A stretch of DNA of 64,000 bases. Source: Hofstenia miamia (lineage: Eukaryota > Xenacoelomorpha > Acoela). Both the position numbers and the translations under genes were made by a program. The stretch is taken from assembly GCA_004352715.1 (NCBI GenBank), contig SCFE01000001.1:3432832-3496831 (forward strand), given 5' to 3'. Under the pieces are notes generated by a model. That model was not told where the DNA came from. It saw only the letters and a list, made by a program, of their open reading frames with translations, and did not search any database. Within the stretch, counting starts at the first letter, position 1, and each line of letters starts with the position of its first letter. Positions 55,241 through 64,000 of this stretch are shown in pieces.

Positions 55241-56706
55241 CTTTTTATTTGTAAATATTCTGTTTTCTTTTTTGTTTAGTTTGTATTACTTTCTTGACGC
55301 TTTCAGAATTTATGAGTATTTCTATTTATTGTTAAAACATTTTCTGAATGTAGATTTTTCTTCTTTAATAATGTTAACCCAATATGTTCAGGCCTATAAC
55401 CGGAATAGTTAGTTTTATTTAATTGAGTTCCGCCTGTCTAGTAATTTAACTAGAAGATTAACTTATAGCTAAATTGATGTAGTTGCAAAAACATCAAATA
55501 TTTAGTCTAAAAACCTTTCACCATGTCAAATTTTGTTGACATTCATATTTTAAACAAAGTTTTTTGATTTATCTATATTATAGGATAACCAATACAATTT
55601 TTAATCAACTGTAAATAAGATCTCCCAAATTTGTATGGTGCAGGCGTACTGGACTTCTGTTTCTCACACTTTGAAAAGTGCTGCTCGATGAATATTCAAA
55701 CGAAGTCAAAATTATGGAATTCTAAATTTTCTTATATTCTGGCCCGTGTGACTTGTAATAATACACATATTGTGAAGAAAAGCGGGATTAAACTAAACAT
55801 TTTTGAAGCATCTATATTTTGTTTTCAAAGACACATACTTTAAATTACTCTTGAACCAAAAAATAGTCTTTGGAAGGTTGCCTTTACTGCAATTTACAAA
55901 TATTTGAATCCTAACATTATCAAGTGTTCATATAAATCCCAAAATTGTTCGACTTTGTTGCCCATGATAAAATAACCGCTTCAGTTTTTGAGCAGTGTTC
56001 TCAGGATGAATCCTTACTTTACCATATTGCCTGTAAATAAACATGCAGTGTGTTCTAAATAATTATAAGTTCGTTTTGGATAAGTCGTTTTGGATGACTA
56101 TTTGTTAATGGATCCCCTGTAAGTTTACATTTTAATGATCAACAATGAGAAATAGTTTAGAAATAGCTTATATATTATAATATTTCTATTAGTTACAAGA
56201 AGGCATTTTTCATAAATATTTTTGAATTTTTTTTATTCATATAGGTAATATGATGCCAACAAAATGTAGACAGAAGTTCGATAACGTCTGATGTTAATAC
56301 AAATGAATAGTAATGTATTTGAAAAGGACCCAACTGAATATACAAGAAATATTAACTGTAATCCACAAGCGACTCAACTTTAAGGAAAATAAAAAGAAAA
56401 TACAATTTATTGTAGCGCAGACAGCTTACCACAAAGTATAAAAATAGATGTAATAACTATGAATACTTCCAAACCAGAAATTGAACTTACCAACAAATAC
56501 ATCCCATTTATGATACAAACTATATAAATGTAACATCTACAAATTTATTAAATAGAAAAAGGACAATGTTGTACATCACAGGCAAAATATTAGAATCTAA
56601 TACTGCGTACAACTTCAAACATAAAAACTGCGTTATACATGCAGTCAAATTTAGAATGTTACAAATTTAAAGTGTTACGCAAAAACTAAAAATTCAGTCA
56701 TCAATA
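55241..56706. other. No gene seen; 3' flank of the 14-3-3 gene
   Basis: AT-rich. The minus strand has AATAAA at about 56548-56543, some 160 bases after the 14-3-3 stop, a possible poly(A) signal. A 70-codon + frame at 55631-55843 is unsupported. Confidence 0.5.
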
Positions 56707-59700
56707 TTACGCATTTTCTTCAGTACCTCCATCAACGTTTTGATCATCTGACGTCCATAACTAAATACAACAAATAAATTTCAAATAATGAGATACATTT
56801 AAATAAGGGAGCTTAAATATTACTGAAAAATGAAAAGTTGAACATGTTTTCCAGAAAAATCTAAATATTATGTAGAAAAAAATTTTTGCACGACGGTATT
56901 TAAATTCTGCAAATCACCCTGACATTTTCAAAAACTTTTATAAATTCCAGAGCACATGTTATATAAATGCACAAGAAATTAAATTTTTGTAACTCTTCCG
57001 AAAATTAACTAAAACTTCTTTGAAAAATTCAAGAATTGCAAATTTGCAGGGAAACTCAGCAAAAACCGTCTACCCAATACTACACTACCACAAGAATATC
57101 ATAAAGTCAAACGGTAAATGTTTAGTGGAATGCATTCCGTGGCGAGGCGGAATGTTCTGAATTTGTATAAGTTTATGGTCAACGATATCAATAAAATTTC
57201 TATTGACACCCAATATACACTTCACTGAATTTTGACAGCATTTATGGTCAATAGTCAAATGACTTAAATATGCAAGGGTTGTGCAATAAGTTTTGATGTG
57301 CATATGGTGGGTCGCTGAGAAAGCGACATGCGTGATTACAGCCTACACAATCATTTATAAGCAATACTACACGCGAAAGAAATAAATGTTTTATTTATTT
57401 AATGATTAATGATGGAGCTCAGCAGACATTTGAGAGCAATGATTTTGTACGACTTTAAAAGCAGTTTAAAAAGCAACAGGAAAGCTATGAAAGTTTCAAA
57501 GCAGCTGTTGAAGATCAAGCTTGTTCACGAGCAACCGTTTTCAGCTGGTTTGCAGAATTTCGCATGGGCGGCAATAACTTGAGATGATGAACGCTGTTGC
57601 AGACCAATTTCGGCAATGAGTGAAGAACATGTTGCTGCTGTGAAAACAATGGTGAATGAACACGCGAGAGTGACATTCAGCCAGATAGAGCGAGAGTTGG
57701 GCATTTTATCGGGAAGTGGGAGAATGATATTCCACGAAAGGCTTATCCTCAACGCAGGAGCCAAAGGATACAAGGGTGAAGTGGCACCGAAAAATGCTGG
57801 CTAGAATTGCCAGGGGCTGTTCTAATACCGTGTGGGAGATCATCAGTGGTGACAAAAGTTGGCGGATCTCTACCTCAGAAATTCCGACGAGATCAAAGCA
57901 TTTTCAAACAAATGGTGGCGACCTTCATGTCCAAAACTGGACATGTCATAATTATGCCACTTGTGACGCAACGAACAACGCCCAAGAACGCGTCATCGAG
58001 GTCTTCTGTTGCACCACGACAATGCCCCAGCTCACAAAGCAAAGCGAACCCAAGATTTTTTGGTCCACACACGAGTCCAGAACTTTGGCCGTCCACCTTA
58101 GAGCTTTGACCCACACAATGCGACTTTGTCTTTCCGATAACAAAGAAACAGATGCGAGTCTTCAGAAGCAGTAGTGCAGGCCTAGATTCAACACGTGGAG
58201 AACATACCTGCATTGGAGGGGTCTCACTGCTTTGATAAGCGGTTTCAACGAATGAAAAATTGCATAGACTCTGCTTTTGAATATTTTGAAAAGCTGTGAT
58301 CTTGAATTGTTAAATATAGTTTTGTGTCCAAAAACTTATTGCGTAACCGTCGTATTCCATTTTGTAAGGTGGAAATAAATTCAATTCCATAAAAAAGGCC
58401 ACTTCAGAAAAATGCAGTAATTTTTATGAAAGGTGTTAAATTTAAAAATGAATAACCAGTTCCATATAAGGGTTCAAATTCGAAAATTCGCATTTAAAAA
58501 AGCCTCTTAACATGTTTCTAACTAAAAGGCCTTTTAAAATTCAAAAAAATAATGTGAATTTATTCCCTTTTGTGACTTTTTACGTAATCACAAACAGCTA
58601 ATCTAGTCTGTAGGAAAACCGCAAATTTTCGTTTTGTCAGATTCAAGTAAATCTAGGTTTAAGGTTATTCGAAACTTCAACCTGCAACGTACCAATGTTT
58701 GCGTGACTGATTTACAGTGTCGATCAAATTCATTACTCACCAATTACGAAAAAGGTTATATTTAAATTATACAAAAAATTTTCATCATGAAACTGGGGAA
58801 TTGTTCTTATGTCATCGACTATGAGGGATCCAAATCTGCAGTGAAATTTTGGTAATCATTCTGGTATTTGCTCAGACATACATTATCAAAATGTGGAAAA
58901 TCCCAAGTTTTGTTGTTCGGGGGACGACCTACAATTCAAAGCATTGAAAAGTAAACTTAAATTCAATTCAACCTGGAGTAGAGTAAAAATTAATAAATTA
59001 CGTTGATATCAATATATAAACATTCAAATTTATGAATTTCAAAATTTATTTAGTCTAGAAAATTTTTAAGTAATGGATTTAATCTATTTAGCAGTGCAAG
59101 TGTTGTTTCATTCAGCAATGGTCATAAGACGGACAAGTCGCATTATAACGCAACAATACATGCAAGTGAATCGAAATACAATTAATGCTATAAAATTTGT
59201 AATTATGGTGAAAAATAGCAAATTTTGAAATTTTACATTAGTTTCATATATTCTACTAAAACTCAAATTGTATTTTCAATTGCAGATGTAGATATAATAA
59301 TGTTTGTAACATACCCGATATTGGTCTAAAAAATAGGAATTTTAATGAAAAGATCGCAAAATTTGGCTTACTCTTTTAACCGAAAACGGTTCCCACTTTT
59401 CAATTTCAGAATAGGACTGGAATTTATCATCAAGAACATTTTAATTCATTCAAGCTTGGACTAGTGACATCCAAATTTTGACAAATTTAATTTAAACTGA
59501 AACTTCAACGTATTAGAACAGCCTACAGTTCAAAAGGAAAGTGGAGGCAGTGGGTCTTGATTTAAATGTCAGCAAGTCAACAACACACTGTTGGATTAAA
59601 GAGGATTCTACATCCGAAATTTGCCGAGATTATGAAGGTTTTTTATTTTAAAGTAACAGAACATTCTGAATTTTTACTATTGAGGCAAATAACAAATCAG

Positions 59701-62124
59701 CATTAGCAAGGTTAGTTCAAATGGTCTTTTAAAACTTATAGACATTCCAAAGCAACATTTAGGACGGGCTAAATCAAGCACATATTGAACCGGAGTGTGA
59801 AAAAGTGATGCAGGTACTGCTTAAATAAGGCACAGAATGAGATCATCTATATAGGATCAATCAAATTTTAACATACATATATGTAGAAATTTTGATAGGC
59901 TAGTAGGGGAGAAACTATAGCGACAAGGAGTAAAAGATCAAAAATGTATTTGTAAGTTTGCATTTATAATAGTGGGTGGATTCATTGTTCACTGCAAGAG
60001 AGATCTCCTAATTAACGAGGCATTACGAAAATTTTGGGTGATGTGGTTCTCTTTTCAATATTATGCTTCTTGTCATTCTTATATGCCTAATCCAATACAA
60101 CATGCATGAAAAAGATTTTTAGCAAAGAAAGAAATTTTACAAGGGCTTTGGAAAACATTATGGGACGCAATTTTTCGAACTAACTCCGGTGGAATTGCGA
60201 TACAGGATGTGAAATTTTAAAAAATTGATTATTGGTGGCTTTTGTTTATTTAATTTTATTTTCACATTTATATTTTATTTGTTGAAACTTGAATGCAACT
60301 TAAAATTAATGACCGACAAAAGCTGTAGAGATTATTTCGAATGTAAAACCAGAGAGCAGAAACAGTGCCGTTAATATCGAAATATTAGCCCATTGCAAAC
60401 GTCATTTTTTATTGAGTGTTGATGGTAGGTGTTCAATTAAATATAGATATGATACAGCCAACTATTCACTAACAATGTAAATAACAAAGCAAGCAATTCT
60501 ACATTTAAAAGTCCCAATAAGTTGGTTTGGAATTGTCTTGGAACTACTCTTTGGAGTTAAACCAATTGCCAAGCACCAGATAATGAAATTACTGCTTGGA
60601 GCCTGTTTTTCAGTGCGAAAATGGTTTTTGTGAGGCTCTTGGATTAATGCGGGTCTCTAATGATATTGCTTCTTTAGTCGAAAAATTTGGTAAAAACTTT
60701 TATCTAGTTCAAATGAGCTTCACACAGCACATCTATTCAGATATATCTGTCACGGTTCAAAAGACTACATTTCACTGCAAAACAGAAAAGTCAAACAAAC
60801 TTATATGGATGACATCTAAATTTTACTGTAGAAAATCTGCAAATCACAAATAACCATGCAATGAAGCTACTGAATATATTTTTAACTCTTTCCCAGGATT
60901 TGATAGAAAAAACATGTACTACAAAAAGTGAAACAAATCCTCAAAGAGCCGTTCATTATTTTGTAAGTGAATGTTAAATATAAACCCGAAATCGTCGATA
61001 AATTTTTTGTAATATTCTCATTTGACAGGATTAGAAGATAGATGTGCAATACATTTTCGAGATTCTAGATTAAATGCATATAAAAGAGACACTAGTTGAA
61101 CTGAACTTAAAATAGAAATGCATATTTATTAGCGACAATTAATTTTCTGATCATTACGTGATTTATTAATTATGCTAACTTATTAGAATATATTGAAATT
61201 TTAAAATTGGTACGAGAAGAAATCATTGTTAATACATTGTATATTTCATAAAAAATTTTCTTCAAATAGCATAAATATTAAATGGATTGTTTCATTAAAT
61301 ATAAATACGACTTTAAAGAACTCACCGTAAGGTTATCTCTAAGAAGCTGCATTATAAGAGTACTATCTTTATAACTTTCTTCCTGAAGAGAATCTAATTG
61401 GCTAATTGCTTTATCAAATGATTCTTTTGCAAGAGAGCATGCCTCTTTAGGTTTGTTCATAATTTCATAATAGAAAACGGAATAATTTAAGGCTAAACCA
61501 AGACGGATTGGGTGAGTTGTAGCAAGGTCTTTAGCCTTATCAGTAGCTTCTTCGTAAGCAAATTTAGATTTACTTACGTCACTCTCTAAATTAATATTAA
61601 TAACGAAAGATACAAAAAGTATTTACCAGGGTCATCAGCATTATCGCAACCAGATTTGACTTCCGCTAAATAGCGATAATAATCGCCCTTCATTTTTAAA
61701 TAGAATACCCAGCTTTCCAATGCCTTATCTTTATGATCTTTGGAATTAGGAATTAATTTATTATCCAATAGTTTCTAAATGATTGTTATTTAAACACGGT
61801 AAGAAAAATACCTACAAGAACGTCAGTACAGATATCGCTCAATTCAGTTTCAATTTTATTCCTGTAATCTGCAGCTAAATCCTTTTTCCGCTGTTCATTG
61901 TTCTGTTTTGATTCGATACTACTAATAACCCGCCATGAGGACCTTCTAGCACCAACAACATTTTTGTATGCAACTGATAGTAAATTCCGTTCATCTGTAC
62001 TGAGTAGCTCATCGTCTGCAAGATTCATTGTAACTTCCCTCATTGCTGCTGCCATGTCATCATAACGTTCCGCTTGCTCAGCTATTTTAGCTTTAGCGAC
62101 AAGTTCTTCCTTAGTACAACCCAT
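56707..62124 (-). CDS. 14-3-3 protein, four exons
   Basis: 14-3-3 proteins are cytosolic dimeric adaptors that bind phosphoserine/threonine motifs on kinases, phosphatases and cell-cycle factors. Exons: 62124-61816 (103 codons, [20 protein letters not shown]...), 61774-61627, 61585-61326 and 56760-56707, in all 256 aa plus stop, within the family's 245-260. The first signature [11 protein letters not shown] is at residues 46-56, with K54 and R61 equal to the phosphate-binding Lys/Arg; R137-Y138 (GDYYRYL) complete the pocket. The second signature [18 protein letters not shown] spans the last splice, whose position before LWTSD is typical of animal genes. The acidic tail is [13 protein letters not shown]. 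Splice sites are GTAGGT/TTTAG, GTAAAT/TTTAG and GTGAGT/TTTAG, in phases 0, 1 and 0. Introns 1 and 2 are 41 bp each; intron 3 is 4565 bp and contains a mariner. The start context AAAATGG is good. Confidence 0.95.
57271..58352 (+). mobile_element. Decayed mariner inside the 14-3-3 intron
   Basis: The left end TGCAAGGGTTGTGCAATAAG (57271) and the reverse complement of the right end (CGACGGTTACGCAATAAG, ending 58352) share GGTT(A/G)(C/T)GCAATAAGTTTT, and TA flanks both sides (57269-57270, 58353-58354). About 1.08 kb, slightly short for mariner (1.3 kb). It lies antisense to the host gene. Confidence 0.8.
57410..58300 (+). pseudogene. Mariner transposase, multiply frameshifted
   Basis: An N-terminal DNA-binding block (DFKSSLK-type) near 57450 is followed by [20 protein letters not shown] and [14 protein letters not shown] (57615-57720), a helix-turn-helix. 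Middle blocks are short and mixed-frame. [17 protein letters not shown] (about 58015-58062) holds the second catalytic Asp, and [20 protein letters not shown] then EYFEKL (about 58219-58300) is the C-terminal end. The P-Y-S-P-D-L-A-P-x-D-x-x-L-F block is degraded and parts are missing. Confidence 0.75.
58355..61325. other. Rest of 14-3-3 intron 3; no gene seen
   Basis: AT-rich intron sequence. A small helix-turn-helix-like remnant on + (59529-59600) and an unrecognised 85-codon + frame (60596-60853) are the only features of note. Confidence 0.6.
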
Positions 62125-63817
62125 TTTAAAATAATTAATCTTCAATAAGCTAAATAAATTACAATTCAATACACTTCGCCAGAAGTTTGTGAAAAAACGA
62201 AAAGTAGATCCCTAGGAATATTTATGTGAAAATGTCGAAAGAAATGTTTACGAAATTTCATTTTCTAATAATAAAATTTATATATAATGCTTTGAATTTT
62301 ATATTTTTTGCGTAGAATAATCTTCAAATTTATTTGGTACACTTTGCTTGAATAATGTTAAAAACCAATTTCTTCATTTTATTGAAACCTGAAAAGCAGC
62401 AAATTGAAATGGTCATAAAACCAGTGCTAGAGCCCAACTCATTGAATAAATAATGGTGCTATTCAGAAAATTTAAGTTCAATATCAAAGAAGCACAGATG
62501 ATCATGCATCATTATTATTATGTAAGCATTATTAATATGTAAGCATTATTTGTTTTTTATTAAAGAGCCATGGATGGAAAGCATAAATGATTGCACAAAA
62601 ATTTATTCAGTTACAGCTTGGTAATATATAGCTCCAAAAAATAAAGTGCTTGGTGTATTAAAATTATTTGAGTTCCTTAGCATCTACCAAATGGTTAGTA
62701 GGGATTATTTTAATCAGTCACATTATGGCTATATTTTTTTGGTTTATCTAAAAACATCATTATTTAATGTTTTACATTACTTGAAATAAAATGGTTTAGA
62801 AATTTAATCATTATCTCAAAATCACGTTTTTAAATGAGATTCACATGTTTTATTCATATGCTATAATGCAAATTTTTGAATACATTTCTTTGCAAGTTGC
62901 AAATAAACTCATGCCCTAAAAAGCAAAAATTTTGAATTTCAAAAGTAATTTATCCAAGGATTGCAATTCATTTTTAATAAATCTTTGTGTATAATCTGCA
63001 ACCATGCAAGGCCACAACCCAAATTTTTAGGTTATTTTTTAGTTCAAGGTATACAGTATGTATAAGCCAGATATTCTTTGTGGTGCCCTATGTAGAATAA
63101 TATTGAAATTAAATTTTGCCATAAATACATTTGTATATATTTTAACAAAAATATATCATGCTTGCTAAAAAAAGTTAAGCCTAGAAATTTGAATAGAAAA
63201 AGGTGTTAGTAATGAAGGTACCCTTTGTTATTTGTCAACTACTTTTCAAATAGATCAAATAAACAAATTAATTGAATTGAATATCCAAGGTCCCATTGAA
63301 GGAAATACAGCAACTTTTAAAAATCACCATAAATATTTATACAACCATTCATTATTTTGATTATATTCTTGTTCAGGACCTAAAGGAAAGTTTATGACTT
63401 CATGCAAAAAAAAATTTTAACTGTATGCACATCTTGGTATTATCATTTTTTTGAAAATTTCCATTTACAGGAATAATTTTACAATATTATGACCAAAATT
63501 GGTTGAGGGCAATGCCAAGATTATGCTATGATATATCAAGTATCTTCTTAAACTAACTCCTATCTAAATATAAAACAATTTATATAAGCAATAGTTTAAA
63601 TATTGGCTTAATTAGGGGTTCTAACTTAACACTGAAGGTAATGAGAATATTATATGAGGATATGCCAAATGTTTGTGACATTTGTTTATAAATTCTATTC
63701 CTGGTAATTAGACATTAATGACTATGTAAGTGCAGTTTTGATTACTTCTGAATGTTAGCTTTACAAGGCAAAAGTCTGAATTCCATATGTAAATAATTAT
63801 TTACAAAAATTATAGAT
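62125..63817. other. Upstream flank of 14-3-3; no gene seen
   Basis: Should contain the 14-3-3 promoter and 5' UTR. The frame upstream of the ATG stays open for 15 codons but lacks conservation. No specific promoter motif is claimed in such AT-rich DNA. Confidence 0.5.
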
Positions 63818-64000
63818 TCACTTTTCAATATAGTCATCATCCACATCAGCACACTTCTTGATCCCTTCTCAAACCACACCTTGGGAAACCTTGTGTGAGA
63901 GTCCTTTATAGTCTTCTTTAATTCTTGGACCATATTCCAGTTGTTGCATTAGTGTACTAAAAATCTGTCACTTTGGGCAAAGTCAGGAGAGTATGAGGGT
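63818..64000 (-). pseudogene. Mariner transposase C-terminus, cut by the window edge
   Basis: The minus strand begins at the edge with SYSPDFAQSDRFL, the 'Y-S-P-D-L-A-P-S-D-x-x-L-F' block of mariner (DD34D) transposases with the last catalytic Asp. It continues with MVQELKKTIKDSHTRFPKVW and, in a shifted frame, GIKKCADVDDDYIEK before a stop at 63818-63820, the usual C-terminus. At least two frameshifts. The rest lies outside the window. Confidence 0.7.

Noticed and set aside
55631-55843. 70-codon plus frame
   Set aside because: No recognisable motif, and it lies in the 3' flank of the 14-3-3 gene; probably chance.
58470-58485. Pol III B-box-like GGGTTCAAATTC
   Set aside because: No A box or cloverleaf nearby; chance match in AT-rich DNA.
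1-64000. CRISPR arrays, bacterial operons, ribosome binding sites, rRNA genes
   Set aside because: None seen. Tandem repeats here have two to four diverged units without regular spacers, and the DNA is eukaryotic.

Overview
This is AT-rich eukaryotic DNA, almost certainly from an invertebrate animal. The evidence is an intron-bearing 14-3-3 gene and a metazoan-style collection of transposable elements: Tc1, mariner, P, hAT, PIF/Harbinger, piggyBac, LINEs with AP-type or restriction-like endonucleases, and a Ty3-type integrase. (TA)n microsatellites are abundant and nothing looks prokaryotic. I cannot name the species. The scaffold is a draft: five gaps are exactly 1000 N, four are shorter, and two single Ns occur. 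At least one duplication (54491-55128, around a lone N), and probably a second (3589-4339 and 6302-7052), are assembly or haplotype artefacts.

Layout. 1-8955: short contigs between gaps, with a LINE tail, a candidate host exon (2065-2187) and two Tc1/mariner elements in a duplicated segment. 8956-15800: a block of LINE remains. One restriction-like-endonuclease LINE lies on +, followed tail-to-tail by an AP-endonuclease LINE on -, then two more RT fragments. 16397-18094: decayed P-element transposase. 18100-20300: AT-rich repeats and a possible MITE. 21377-28813: a probable host gene of unknown function, with a 2.1 kb exon, a 4.6 kb intron filled with Tc1, PIF and hAT remains, and two small 3' exons whose phases fit. 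29176-30733: a complete but broken Tc1 element with TA target duplication. 31000-37830: hAT, LINE and piggyBac fragments, and a decayed copy of an uncharacterised repeat-family protein. 38812-39629: a non-autonomous hAT element with a perfect 8-bp target duplication. 39775-42800: a deleted LINE and degenerate tandem repeats. 42826-46585: integrase plus a decayed unknown ORF. 47567-55240: more LINE pieces and a second, better preserved copy of the uncharacterised family. 56707-62124: the 14-3-3 gene on -, four exons, two introns of 41 bp and one of 4565 bp that contains a mariner. 63818-64000: a mariner transposase end running off the window.

The 14-3-3 gene is the only confidently identified host gene. 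The 21377-28813 gene is the most interesting unknown: a long Asn/Ser-rich, partly acidic protein with about four degenerate internal repeats and no family I recognise. Nearly everything else with coding character is a transposon relic with stops, frameshifts or deletions. I found no rRNA, CRISPR or convincing tRNA. The most useful leads are the orphan gene, the uncharacterised repeat-family protein present twice, and the evidence that Tc1/mariner insertion, TA microsatellites and assembly breaks coincide.
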